Of a DNA stretch of 62,808 nucleotides, positions 8,098-18,316 are shown one piece after another. The stretch's first letter is position 1; each line of letters starts with the position of its first letter. A program made the position numbers and the translations under genes. The stretch lies in contig JAUXWM010000071.1 of NCBI GenBank assembly GCA_030681375.1, positions 1 to 62,808 of the forward strand. The letters are read 5' to 3'. The notes beneath the pieces are model-generated. The model did not search any database. It was not told the origin of the DNA and was given only the letters and a program-made list of their open reading frames with translations. This DNA comes from Gallionella sp. (GTDB lineage Bacteria > Pseudomonadota > Gammaproteobacteria > Burkholderiales > Gallionellaceae).

Positions 8098-9654
8098 TCA
8101 GGAGCTACAGGACAGCATCGAACAGCCCGGCTTGTTGATCGCCCAGTCCGGGCGCTTGGCCGTCAGCGCGGCGGAAATGTCATCATCATAAGGGTGACGG
8201 GCGGCCTCCATCAATGCATGGATTAAAGACATATCTCCATTTGTCGCCGCATCAATCGCTTGCTGGGCAAGATAGTTGCGCAGTATAAAACGCGGATTCA
8301 CTAGGTTCATGCGTATCCGGCGCGCCTCGTCGGTATCCTGCTGCTGCGCCAGACGAGCGGCATAACGCTCCAGCCATGCATAGAATAACGCGCTGTGACT
8401 CTGATAAAGCGGCTCCCGATAAAATGCGCTGCGCAATATGCCCAACTCGGGTGCCTGCTGACTGACATTGGCCAGCGCCCGAAAGAATTCAGTCATATCC
8501 ACCTCGGCACGCTGCATCAGCTCAAAAATACTTTCGGTCAAAGCGGCATCCTCCTCCTGCCATTCCAGCAGACCGAACTTTCCGGCCAGCATGGTGGACA
8601 GGCCGGTTTGCAGCGTAACATCAAAATGGACGAGCCCCTCATTGAGCATGCTTCTTGAAGTTGCGACAGTAGCAAGCGCATCGGCAAGTCGTTCCAGATT
8701 CCAGCGTGCGACCGGAGGCTGCTGCGCCAGACTGTAGCGGCGCCACTCCTCATCGGTTGTATTAGGCGTCCATCCCGGGTCAAAATTATCTACCCAGCCG
8801 TAAGGCCCGTAATCCAGGGTCAGCCCGATGATGGACATATTGTCGGTATTCATCACGCCATGCACGAAGCCGACGCGCAGCCATTCCACCACGAGCCGGG
8901 CTGTTCTCTCACAAACCAGTTTGAACCAGCTTGCAAAATAATCCGGGGATTGCCTGTCGATCTGCGGAAAGTCCCGATCTATCGTAAAGTCTATCAGGCG
9001 TTGCAGCAGCGCATATTCACCTCGTGCCGCCAGAATCTCGAAATGCCCGAAGCGAGTGAAGCTGGGCGCGACTCTGCAAACGACGGCACCAGGCTCAAGG
9101 GCCGGATTTCCATCGTAGAGCATGTCGCGCATGACGTTTTCGCCGGTTGCGATCAGACTCAAGGCTCGTGTGCCGGGGATACCCAGATGATGCATGGCCT
9201 CACTGCACAGAAATTCTCTGAGTGAAGAACGCAACACCGCGCGGCCATCTGCCCGGCGCGAATACGGTGTCATTCCTGCGCCCTTAAGCTGTAATTCCCA
9301 TCGCTCACCCTCGTTGTTGAGCACTTCGCCCAGCGCGATAGCCCGGCCATCGCCCAGTTGCCCGGCCCAGTTTCCGAACTGGTGTCCGCCATAACAACTG
9401 GCATAGGCCGTCATACCGGGTAACAGCCGATTTCCGCAAAAAGCCGCCAAAAAATCGTCCGAATTCGCATCGTCATCAGACAGATTCAAGATGCGCAAGA
9501 CATCGCTCGAATAGGCCAGCAAGTTTGGACGCTGCACCGGGGTCGGACTGACGGCCGCCCAGCACACACCCTGAGTCTGACGGGATTGTTGCATGCCCGT
9601 CTCGTCACCCGGCAATTCAGTGACGAAACGGTTATTGAAATTCAACTTATTCAC
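8098..9654 (-). CDS. selO: Protein adenylyltransferase SelO (YdiU)
   Basis: This 518-residue protein belongs to the SelO/YdiU pseudokinase family, which transfers AMP from ATP to Ser, Thr or Tyr of proteins and is linked to redox stress. Recognisable family segments are YSRRADGRAVLRSSLREF, GYGGHQFGNWAGQLGDGRA-type nucleotide contacts, HGVMNTDNMSI and DYGPYGWVD. The protein ends CSMLSCSS; eukaryotic SelO has selenocysteine at the equivalent C-terminal position and bacteria usually cysteine, which fits. The start is a GTG at 9654. It is read toward the CopD-like gene. Confidence 0.93.
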   Translation of the reverse strand: MNKLNFNNRFVTELPGDETGMQQSRQTQGVCWAAVSPTPVQRPNLLAYSSDVLRILNLSDDDANSDDFLAAFCGNRLLPGMTAYASCYGGHQFGNWAGQLGDGRAIALGEVLNNEGERWELQLKGAGMTPYSRRADGRAVLRSSLREFLCSEAMHHLGIPGTRALSLIATGENVMRDMLYDGNPALEPGAVVCRVAPSFTRFGHFEILAARGEYALLQRLIDFTIDRDFPQIDRQSPDYFASWFKLVCERTARLVVEWLRVGFVHGVMNTDNMSIIGLTLDYGPYGWVDNFDPGWTPNTTDEEWRRYSLAQQPPVARWNLERLADALATVATSRSMLNEGLVHFDVTLQTGLSTMLAGKFGLLEWQEEDAALTESIFELMQRAEVDMTEFFRALANVSQQAPELGILRSAFYREPLYQSHSALFYAWLERYAARLAQQQDTDEARRIRMNLVNPRFILRNYLAQQAIDAATNGDMSLIHALMEAARHPYDDDISAALTAKRPDWAINKPGCSMLSCSS

Positions 9655-9783
9655 GAGACCATATCCATCCGGAGCTTAAACAACAAACACAAGATGCGCA
9701 TAATACCCGACAAATATTGTATGGTAAATAATACCGGGAAATACCTCCCGAGAATCACCCTACTTCTTTGCGACTTTACTGTG

Positions 9784-11427
9784 TCAGTTCAGTTGCTGGC
9801 CGTGTTCACGCGTCGCGTAGAACTGCACTTTCGGCCAGCGTTCCTGTGCCAGACGCAGATTCACGCCTGAATCGGCGAGATAGGCGTAATTGCCATCCAC
9901 ATCTTTCGCCAGACGGCTCTGGTTGGCCTTGACGAATTCGGCGAGATGCGCCGCATCCGGACAAGTCACCCAGCGCGCCGTCTGTATGCCAGCGCGTTCA
10001 AATACCGCATCTACGCCATATTCAGCCTTCAGCCTATGCTCCACCACCTCAAACTGTAGCTGGCCGACTGCGCCTATCAGCGGATTGTTATCCACCAGCG
10101 GCGAGAACACCTGCACCGCGCCTTCTTCTCCGAGCTGACGCAAGCCTTTTTCCAGCTGCTTGGCCTTCATTGGATCGCGCAGCCGCGCGCGGCTGAACAA
10201 TTCCGGCGCGAAATACGGGATGCCTTTAAAAGTAAGCGCCTCGCCCTCGGTCAGCACGTCACCGATCTGCAACTGGCCGTGATTGTGCACCCCGATGATG
10301 TCACCCGCATAGGCTTCATCCATGCGCGTGCGCTCATTGGCCATGAAGGTCACCGCATTCGCCAGCTTCATTTCCTTGCCGGTGCGACGGTGTTTTACCT
10401 TCATCCCTGAACTGTAACGCCCTGAACACACACGCATGAAGGCGATGCGGTCACGATGATTGGGGTCCATGTTGGCCTGAATCTTGAATACGAAACCGGT
10501 GAAGGCAGGCTCGGTGGGCAGCACCATGCGCACATCGGTTTCGCGCGGCAGAGGCGCCGGCGCCCAGTCCACCAGCGCGCGCAATATTTCACGCACACCG
10601 AAATTGTTCACGCCCGAACCGAAGAACACCGGCGTTTGCTGGCCTTTGAGGAATGCCTGCAGATCGAACGATGCGCCCGCACCCAGTATCAGCTCGGTCT
10701 CGTCGCGCATGGTCTGCATCTCGCTCGAACAAACCTTGCTGAGCTGATCTATCTGCGCCCCCTTCAGCGTCTCGACTTCTTGCCCCGATTTTGCTTCACC
10801 CGGCAGAAAACGCAACACCTCGTCGTTGAGCAGGTGATACACGCCCTGAAAGCGCTTGCCCATGCCGATGGGCCAGGTAACCGGCGCACAAGCGATTTTA
10901 AGCACCGACTCAATCTCGTCCAGCACCTCCAGCGGTTCGCGCACTTCGCGATCCATCTTGTTAATGAAGGTAATGATGGGCGTATTGCGCAAACGGCACA
11001 CTTCCAGCAGCTTGATAGTCTGCTCTTCCACGCCTTTGGCCGCGTCCACCACCATCACCGCCGCATCCACGGCGGTCAGCACGCGATAGGTATCTTCGGA
11101 GAAATCCTGGTGACCCGGTGTATCGAGCAGATTGATCACGCAATCGTCGTAGGTGAACTGCATCACCGAACTGGCGACGGAGATGCCGCGCTGCTTCTCG
11201 ATCTCCAGCCAGTCGGACGTCGCATGGCGACCGCTCTTGCGCGCCTTGACCGTACCCGCCATCTGAATCGCACCACCGAACAGCAGCAGCTTTTCGGTCA
11301 GCGTAGTCTTACCCGCGTCCGGGTGCGAGATGATCGCAAAGGTGCGGCGGCGTTTTACCTCGCGCACGACACCCTCTGGCCCCTGCGGGACATCACTGCT
11401 ACGGATTTCTTCGGAAGTCTGGATCAT
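9784..11427 (-). CDS. prfC: Peptide chain release factor 3 (RF3)
   Basis: This 547-residue translational GTPase removes RF1 and RF2 from the ribosome after peptide release. The G domain has the P-loop HPDAGKTTL, the effector region [10 protein letters not shown]3 DTPGHQDF and G4 NKMDRE, followed by domain II and an RF3-specific C-terminal part. The length is standard (E. coli RF3 is 529). It is transcribed leftward with tRNA-Phe just upstream on the same strand and selO further down after a 129-base gap. Nothing unusual is seen. Confidence 0.97.
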   Translation of the reverse strand: MIQTSEEIRSSDVPQGPEGVVREVKRRRTFAIISHPDAGKTTLTEKLLLFGGAIQMAGTVKARKSGRHATSDWLEIEKQRGISVASSVMQFTYDDCVINLLDTPGHQDFSEDTYRVLTAVDAAVMVVDAAKGVEEQTIKLLEVCRLRNTPIITFINKMDREVREPLEVLDEIESVLKIACAPVTWPIGMGKRFQGVYHLLNDEVLRFLPGEAKSGQEVETLKGAQIDQLSKVCSSEMQTMRDETELILGAGASFDLQAFLKGQQTPVFFGSGVNNFGVREILRALVDWAPAPLPRETDVRMVLPTEPAFTGFVFKIQANMDPNHRDRIAFMRVCSGRYSSGMKVKHRRTGKEMKLANAVTFMANERTRMDEAYAGDIIGVHNHGQLQIGDVLTEGEALTFKGIPYFAPELFSRARLRDPMKAKQLEKGLRQLGEEGAVQVFSPLVDNNPLIGAVGQLQFEVVEHRLKAEYGVDAVFERAGIQTARWVTCPDAAHLAEFVKANQSRLAKDVDGNYAYLADSGVNLRLAQERWPKVQFYATREHGQQLN

Positions 11428-11446
11428 TTCATTTCACCACAATGCA

Positions 11447-11476
11447 AAAAGGCTCACCTATTTCGGCAAGCCTTTT
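11447..11476 (-). terminator. Probable rho-independent terminator of tRNA-Phe
   Basis: Eight-base inverted arms (AAAAGGCT at 11447-11454 and AGCCTTTT at 11469-11476) flank a short loop. On the minus strand the hairpin runs into a T tract at 11450-11446. It lies ten bases after the tRNA 3' end and just before prfC, so it would end the tRNA transcript. Confidence 0.65.
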
Positions 11477-11486
11477 CAATATAATT

Positions 11487-11562
11487 TGGTGGCCCGGGGC
11501 GGAATCGAACCACCGACACAAGGATTTTCAATCCTCTGCTCTACCGACTGAGCTACCAGGCC
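11487..11562 (-). tRNA. tRNA-Phe (GAA)
   Basis: The 76-nt gene folds as a full cloverleaf: acceptor GGCCTGG pairs with CCGGGCC with one T-G pair, the D-arm is AGCTCAGTCGGTAGAGC, the anticodon arm reads AGGATTGAAAATCCT with anticodon GAA, the T-arm is GGTTCGATTCC, and CCA is encoded at the 3' end. It delivers phenylalanine. It is the only RNA gene of this type that I find in the window. Confidence 0.97.
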
Positions 11563-11661
11563 ATTTTAAACACTCTGCAAGACTAACGCTTCCGGCCTTG
11601 AGAGCGGCGCATTATACCCGTATCCGAAAAAACAGCAACACCAATGACAAACCCCGCCGAA

Positions 11662-11712
11662 TAACCAGCGACTCAGCCGCAGTTGTTTAGCGGCCTAGTC
11701 GAATGGCTAGTA
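11662..11712. repeat. Structured repeat, copy A (hairpin with GTTGTTT loop)
   Basis: This segment aligns without gaps to 18231-18281, 38 of the first 50 positions matching, starting with an identical TAACCAGCGA and sharing TAGTCGAAT. Here GCCGC (11676-11680) pairs with GCGGC (11690-11694) around a loop containing GTTGTTT. The differences from the other copy fall mostly in paired bases and keep the pairing. It lies just beyond the 3' end of groEL. Confidence 0.6.
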
Positions 11713-11742
11713 GTTTCATCAGCGGGGTTTGCACAATTACCT

Positions 11743-11758
11743 GATTACCAGCGTAATC
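11743..11758. repeat. Small perfect hairpin after groEL
   Basis: GATTAC and GTAATC form a perfect six-base stem around CAGC, four bases beyond the groEL stop codon. There is no T tract, so it is not a standard terminator; it may protect the 3' end of the groEL mRNA. Its role is inferred from position only. Confidence 0.4.
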
Positions 11759-11761
11759 AAC

Positions 11762-13411
<1,650 letters not shown>

Positions 13412-13456
13412 TCAGTGTTTGATACCGTCATTCCGGGCTAAGCCCGAAATTCAGTT

Positions 13457-13479
13457 ATAAAAAAGAACCCCCGCAGGGG
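13457..13479 (-). terminator. Terminator-like hairpin between groES and groEL
   Basis: Read on the minus strand, CCCC, a TGC loop and GGGG are followed by TTCTTTTTT. This is a short intrinsic terminator or attenuator placed after the groES stop and before groEL, rather than after the whole operon. It would leave more groES than groEL message; the effect is inferred. Confidence 0.55.
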
Positions 13480-13487
13480 AAACGAAA

Positions 13488-13778
13488 TTAGGCTTCGACT
13501 ACGCCGATGATGTCATCTTCGCGCATCGTCATATATTCTTGACCGTCCATCTTGAATGCCTGACCGGCATATTTGCCGAACAATACGCGGTCGCCCACTT
13601 TAACGGTCATTGCCTGCAATTTGCCGTCATCGCCCACTTTTCCATTGCCCACGGCGATAATTTCGCCCTGATCCGGCTTTTCAGTAGCCGCATCGGGAAT
13701 GACGATACCAGAAGCGGTTTTACGCTCTTCTTCCATACGCTTGACGATGACACGATCGTTCAAAGGACGAATTTTCAT
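13488..13778 (-). CDS. groES: Co-chaperonin GroES (10 kDa)
   Basis: This 96-residue protein is the heptameric lid of GroEL. It starts [18 protein letters not shown], has the mobile loop region around TASGIVIPD that contacts GroEL, and the roof segment near [15 protein letters not shown] ribosome site precedes the ATG. It is first in the groES-groEL operon and sits directly behind a sigma-32-like promoter. No CIRCE element is seen. Confidence 0.98.
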   Translation of the reverse strand: MKIRPLNDRVIVKRMEEERKTASGIVIPDAATEKPDQGEIIAVGNGKVGDDGKLQAMTVKVGDRVLFGKYAGQAFKMDGQEYMTMREDDIIGVVEA

Positions 13779-13847
13779 ACTTATATCTCCTGACTCAAAT
13801 GGGTTGAATTAAATGCAGAGGCGAAACACTCCGCCTGCAAGCGCTAA

Positions 13848-13876
13848 CAATGGGGATAGCGGCTTGCAATTTCAAG
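13848..13876 (-). promoter_or_regulatory. Sigma-32-type heat-shock promoter of groESL
   Basis: On the minus strand CTTGAAA (13876-13870) is followed after 14 bases by CCCCATTG (13855-13848). This matches the sigma-32 consensus (CTTGAAA, spacer, CCCCATnT) at all but one defined base with a usual spacing. It lies 70 bases before the groES start. No HrcA/CIRCE repeat is present, so sigma-32 control appears to be the main heat response. Confidence 0.82.
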
Positions 13877-13890
13877 GGTGTAGATAAAAT

Positions 13891-15150
13891 TTATTTTATG
13901 ACCGGCAGGGCGACTTTGTTATCTTTGCTGAACTGGTAGTCATGAAAGACGTGTTCGGCGGACAAAACCTGATAGGTACCGTCTTCGTTGCGATGTGTCG
14001 TGTCCTTGAGACGATAAGTGTAATGCCCGCAAGTCCAGAGATCATAGTTGCGCATATGCGTGCACAGACAGGTCTTGTCCGGTACAGAATACTTCTTGTT
14101 ATCAGGATTAGCCGCCACCACCCGGTTATAGGCATCGATATAGGCACACCCCCCGTTACCGTCGAGCAAATAGCCATAGGCTTCGCAATTCGGGCGTATA
14201 CCCGAACCGATTGCCGGACAGCCTTTGATCATGCGCATCGGATAGCCGGTGGGCGAAATCATATTGACTTCGATATCATCTTCGCTGGCCTTGAAGTATT
14301 CCTGCTGTACCTTTTTGGGAATGCCGCATTCGTCGGCAACGGTGAAACGCGTCGCCACCTGCACCGCAGCCGATCCCGTCTCCAGATAACTTACCGCATC
14401 GCTGCCGGTAAAAATCCCGCCTGCCGGGATGACTGGAATATCCAGTTGTTCTTTTTTCAAAAAATCCTGTATCTCAATCACGATGGTGCGCAGATCATAC
14501 TGCGCCCAGTCCATGCCAAAACCCAGATGACCGCCGGCCAGCGGTCCTTCCACCACGACATAGTCAGGCAGGCGGCCTACCTTGGCATTCTTGCGCAGGA
14601 ATAATTGCAATGCGCGTACCGAGGAAACGATAATACCCAGCTTCGCATCGTGAAAACGCGTGTGATCCTGCATCATCGCAAAGGAACCCAGGTGCAATCC
14701 GGCCGCCAGCGTGATGCCGTCTATCCCCTCGTCCAGCGCGGCCAGCATGCGCGTACGCAGCGTTTCGCGCGGCGCGTTCATGGTGAGTTTTTCCATGCAG
14801 TTGACGAAGATCATGCCATTGCCGCGTTTGGCTTCCATGGTGCTGCGCACATGCAAACGCGTCGCTTCGGCGACTTGCGCCAGATCGAACTGCACGATGG
14901 ATTTATCCACCTGCATGATGTTCAATTTATATTGCTTCTGCTTTTCACTGACAAATTTAGTCTTGTAACGACGATCGGTCACAGTCGGCAGCATCGCATC
15001 GGAAATATGCCCGACACCGCCCAGACGCGCTGCTTCCAGAGCCAATTCTGCGGTGGAAATATCCACTCCCATACCGCCTATCATAATCGGCACCAATTCG
15101 CGCTTACCCAAGCGCAGGCGAAAATCATCTACACATTTCATTGCTGCCAT
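13891..15150 (-). CDS. NMO/FabK-family flavoprotein with cysteine-rich C-terminus
   Basis: This 419-residue FMN-dependent TIM-barrel protein is of the nitronate monooxygenase / 2-nitropropane dioxygenase family. Family marks are MIGGMGVDIST at the N-terminus, VVEGPLAGGHLGFG and VIPAGGIFTGSDA for the FMN phosphate, and QVATRF. The last 110 residues hold seven cysteines (CPAIG, NCEAYG, GGCAYID, CLCTH, WTCGHY), absent from simple NMO enzymes, and may bind metal or a cluster. The substrate is unknown; calling it nitronate monooxygenase would be a family-level label. It is monocistronic, upstream of groES on the same strand, but the groES promoter lies between them. Confidence 0.8.
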   Translation of the reverse strand: MAAMKCVDDFRLRLGKRELVPIMIGGMGVDISTAELALEAARLGGVGHISDAMLPTVTDRRYKTKFVSEKQKQYKLNIMQVDKSIVQFDLAQVAEATRLHVRSTMEAKRGNGMIFVNCMEKLTMNAPRETLRTRMLAALDEGIDGITLAAGLHLGSFAMMQDHTRFHDAKLGIIVSSVRALQLFLRKNAKVGRLPDYVVVEGPLAGGHLGFGMDWAQYDLRTIVIEIQDFLKKEQLDIPVIPAGGIFTGSDAVSYLETGSAAVQVATRFTVADECGIPKKVQQEYFKASEDDIEVNMISPTGYPMRMIKGCPAIGSGIRPNCEAYGYLLDGNGGCAYIDAYNRVVAANPDNKKYSVPDKTCLCTHMRNYDLWTCGHYTYRLKDTTHRNEDGTYQVLSAEHVFHDYQFSKDNKVALPVIK

Positions 15151-15430
15151 CCTCCCGCTACCGCCCCTGATTCAAAAACCGGGACGTTATAAATAATTGT
15201 ATTTTGTACATATAAGACGCGAAGTCTGCCACAGATGGAGCAATACTGAAAGCAAAGCAATCATTGCCGTATACGTATTGCCGAATATCCTGTCTATTCA
15301 ATAACTCATGCACCGCTTACGGCAATACCACACTTCGTTGCCGCAAAAAATACTGACGCAGGTGCGCGATTTATCCCACCGCATAAACTTAGTGCTGCGC
15401 GCAAATCACAAAATTCGTTATGATTCGCGG

Positions 15431-16759
15431 ATGCAAGAACACACTTTAACCAACGCCGATCTGATCAGTCGCAGCATGGCTGCCGTCTGGCATCCATGCT
15501 CGCAGATGAAACACTACGAAACTTTTCCGCTGATGCCAATCGCGCGCGGTCAAGGTGTATGGCTTTATGACTTTGACGACAAGCGCTATCTGGACAGCGT
15601 CAGCTCATGGTGGGTGAATCTGTTTGGCCACAGCAACCCGCGCATCAATGCCGCGCTGCGCGACCAACTGGAAAAACTTGAGCATGTGATGCTGGCGGGC
15701 TTCACCCATGAACCCGTGGTCGAATTATCCGAACGATTGCGCGCACTCGCGCCTGAAGGACTGGGACATTGTTTCTACGGCTCGGATGGCGCATCGGCCA
15801 CCGAAATTGCGCTCAAGATGAGCGCGCATTACTGGCGCAACAGCGGCCACCCGGACAAGACGCAGTTCATTAGCCTGCAAAACAGTTACCACGGCGAGAC
15901 CTTGGGCGCGCTATCGGTGACCGATGTCGCCTTGTTTCGCGACGCCTATGGCGCGCTGATTTGTCAGCAGGCGACTGTCACCAGCCCCGACTGGCGCAAT
16001 GCCGAAGGCGGAGAAACTGCCGAAGCGTATGCGCTGCGCTGCGCCGAGGCACTGAAAACCCATCTGTACCACCATCATCACCAGCTTGCCGCCTTCATCA
16101 TCGAACCGCTGGTACAGGGCGCTGCGGGCATGGCGATGTACCACCCGGTTTATTTGCGTCGCGCCCGTGAGCTGTGCGATGAATACGGCGTACACCTGAT
16201 CGCCGACGAGATCGCCGTCGGCATGGGCAGGACGGGGACGATGTTCGCCTGCGAGCAGAGCGGCATCAGCCCCGATTTTTTACTCATTTCCAAAGGCATC
16301 ACCGGCGGCTATCTGCCGCTGTCCATCGTGATGACGACGGATGAAATCTATCAGGCCTTCTATGCCGACGAGACGGCGCGCGGTTTTTTGCATTCGCATT
16401 CCTATACCGGCAACCCGTTGGCCTGCCGCGCCGCGCTGGCCACGCTGGGTATTTTTGCGCAGAATGACGTACTGAACGCCAACCGCGCCAAAGCCGCACT
16501 TTTCAACCACATCGCCCGGCCATTGCGCGAACACCCGGCAGTGTATAACTGGCGCAACACCGGCATGATCTGGGCATTCGAAGTGACGACACCCCACGCC
16601 GATTTCGCCCAGCGCTGCTTCGCTCTGGGTTTGCAACACGAACTGCTGTTGCGTCCAATGGGCAACACGGTGTATTTCATGCCGCCTTATGTAATCAACG
16701 AAGACGAGATGCAACTGCTTGCCACCCGCACCCTGACCATCCTGGCGGCGCTCACATGA
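15431..16759 (+). CDS. bioA: Adenosylmethionine-8-amino-7-oxononanoate aminotransferase
   Basis: This PLP enzyme of about 442 residues makes 7,8-diaminopelargonic acid in biotin synthesis, using SAM as amino donor. Visible marks are WHPCSQMKHYE near the N-terminus, SVSSWWVNLFGH, YGSDGASATEIALKM, the PLP aspartate in LIADEIAVGMGRTG and the Schiff-base lysine in LISKGITGGYLPL. The start at 15431 fits the homologous N-terminus; an in-frame ATG at 15308 adds 41 residues without family similarity. The stop overlaps the dacB start by four bases (ATGA). No other bio genes are nearby. Confidence 0.95.
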   Translation: MQEHTLTNADLISRSMAAVWHPCSQMKHYETFPLMPIARGQGVWLYDFDDKRYLDSVSSWWVNLFGHSNPRINAALRDQLEKLEHVMLAGFTHEPVVELSERLRALAPEGLGHCFYGSDGASATEIALKMSAHYWRNSGHPDKTQFISLQNSYHGETLGALSVTDVALFRDAYGALICQQATVTSPDWRNAEGGETAEAYALRCAEALKTHLYHHHHQLAAFIIEPLVQGAAGMAMYHPVYLRRARELCDEYGVHLIADEIAVGMGRTGTMFACEQSGISPDFLLISKGITGGYLPLSIVMTTDEIYQAFYADETARGFLHSHSYTGNPLACRAALATLGIFAQNDVLNANRAKAALFNHIARPLREHPAVYNWRNTGMIWAFEVTTPHADFAQRCFALGLQHELLLRPMGNTVYFMPPYVINEDEMQLLATRTLTILAALT

Positions 16760-18210
16760 AACGCCTCGCACCCGCACTATTCGCCCTCTGCCTCGCCGCT
16801 GGCGCGCTGGCTGCGCCCCTGCCCGCAACTGTCCGACAGGAACTGAAAACAGCGGGCATCCCGCAATCCGGCGTCGCCATCGTGGTGCAGGAAGTCGGCA
16901 AAACCAGACCACTGCTACACCTCAATGCAACGCAGGCGATGAATCCGGCTTCGACCATGAAGCTGCTCACCACCTTTGCCGCGCTTGATCTGATTGGCCC
17001 TGCCTACACCTGGAAGACCGAGGCGTATCTGGATGGAGAACTGAAAGACGGGATACTCGACGGCAATCTGATCATCAAGGGCTATGGCGACCCGAAGTTC
17101 ACCATCGAACAATTCTGGCTATGGCTCGCCGAACTGCGTTCGCGTGGATTGCGCGACATACGCGGCGATCTGGTGCTGGATCGCAGCTACTTCGACCTGC
17201 CGCCCTTTGATGCCGGCGCTTTCGACAACGACCCGGTACGCGCCTACAACGTAGGCCCCGACGCACTGCTACTCAATTTCAACACCCTGCGGCTGCGCTA
17301 CCTGCCAAACGGCAAGGCGCTCAACGTCGTTACCGAACCGCTTCTGGAAGGGATTACGCTGGACAACAGGCTCGCACCGCAACCGCCGGGCGCCTGCCGC
17401 GACTGGGACGACGGCATCAACGTGCAAGCGCACGGTGACAGTATCGTACTGCAGGGCGGTTATCCCGGCGAGTGCGGAGAACGTGCGCACAACCTCAGCC
17501 TGATGCCGCACACCCGCTATATCGAGACCGCATTCCGCGCACTGTGGAAGCAACTGGGTGGCACGCTGCAAGGCGAACAGCGCGCTGGCATCGTTAGCGC
17601 TGGCGCACAATTGCTCTCCACGCACCGCTCCGAGCCGCTCGGCTCCACAATCCGTGACATCAACAAATACAGCAACAATGTCATGGCACGGCAAGTATTT
17701 CTGAGTCTGGGCGCCACCCCGCCCTTCACACCCCCTGCGAACATGGAGAACGAGGCGGCATCGGACAGCACGCCCGTCCTCACCGGCGAGCAACTATCCA
17801 TAGCACGTAGCATACAGACCGTACATGACTGGCTGAGCCGGCAGCAACTGGATTACCCCGAACTGGTACTGGAAAATGGCGCCGGGCTGTCGCGCATCGA
17901 ACGCATCAGCGCCGCCCATCTGGCGACCTTGCTGCAACGCGCAGCCGTTCATCCGCTAAGCGCCGAATTTCAAGCCTCACTGCCCATACTGAGCGTGGAT
18001 GGCACGATGCGCAAACGACTAAATGGGAGTTCGGCGTCCAGCCACGCACACCTTAAAACCGGATCACTCGAAGGCGTCAAAACCCTCGCGGGCTATATTC
18101 GCTCGAAGTCCGGCCGCGAATGGGTCGTGGTGTTCTTCATCAACCACCCCGACGCACGCAGCGGAAAAGCCGCGCAGGACGCACTGATCGAGTGGGTGCA
18201 GGGGCGGTGA
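16756..18210 (+). CDS. dacB: D-alanyl-D-alanine carboxypeptidase/endopeptidase (PBP4)
   Basis: This 484-residue periplasmic class C penicillin-binding protein trims and cleaves peptidoglycan peptides. A signal peptide is clear (RLAPALFALCLAAGALAAP). The active-site motifs are STMK (SxxK), SNN within NKYSNNVMAR, and KTG within HLKTGSLEG. The long insert between the first two motifs is typical of PBP4. It is translationally coupled to bioA by an ATGA overlap. The family call is firm. Confidence 0.95.
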   Translation: MKRLAPALFALCLAAGALAAPLPATVRQELKTAGIPQSGVAIVVQEVGKTRPLLHLNATQAMNPASTMKLLTTFAALDLIGPAYTWKTEAYLDGELKDGILDGNLIIKGYGDPKFTIEQFWLWLAELRSRGLRDIRGDLVLDRSYFDLPPFDAGAFDNDPVRAYNVGPDALLLNFNTLRLRYLPNGKALNVVTEPLLEGITLDNRLAPQPPGACRDWDDGINVQAHGDSIVLQGGYPGECGERAHNLSLMPHTRYIETAFRALWKQLGGTLQGEQRAGIVSAGAQLLSTHRSEPLGSTIRDINKYSNNVMARQVFLSLGATPPFTPPANMENEAASDSTPVLTGEQLSIARSIQTVHDWLSRQQLDYPELVLENGAGLSRIERISAAHLATLLQRAAVHPLSAEFQASLPILSVDGTMRKRLNGSSASSHAHLKTGSLEGVKTLAGYIRSKSGREWVVVFFINHPDARSGKAAQDALIEWVQGR

Positions 18211-18230
18211 GGCGTGTCCATTCGTACTGA

Positions 18231-18281
18231 TAACCAGCGACTTGGCTGGCGTTGTTTGCCAGCGTAGTCGAATAGCCAATA
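18231..18281. repeat. Structured repeat, copy B (hairpin with GTTGTTT loop)
   Basis: This is the partner of 11662-11712. GCTGGC (18245-18250) pairs with GCCAGC (18258-18263) around the loop GTTGTTT, and TTGGCT (18242-18247) can instead pair with AGCCAA (18274-18279). It lies between the converging ends of dacB and ubiD, so both copies sit at gene 3' ends. Confidence 0.6.
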
Positions 18282-18316
18282 ACGGTTTTACCGGATATAG
18301 CTACGCTCAACCCAGC

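Noticed and set aside
10456..11484. Long open frame on the plus strand opposite prfC
   Set aside because: It is a shadow of prfC and reads through the tRNA terminator; its composition is not protein-like.
13779..13890. CIRCE element before groES
   Set aside because: TTAGCGCTTG and GGAGTG are present but do not form the nine-base inverted repeat; the sigma-32 promoter explains the control.
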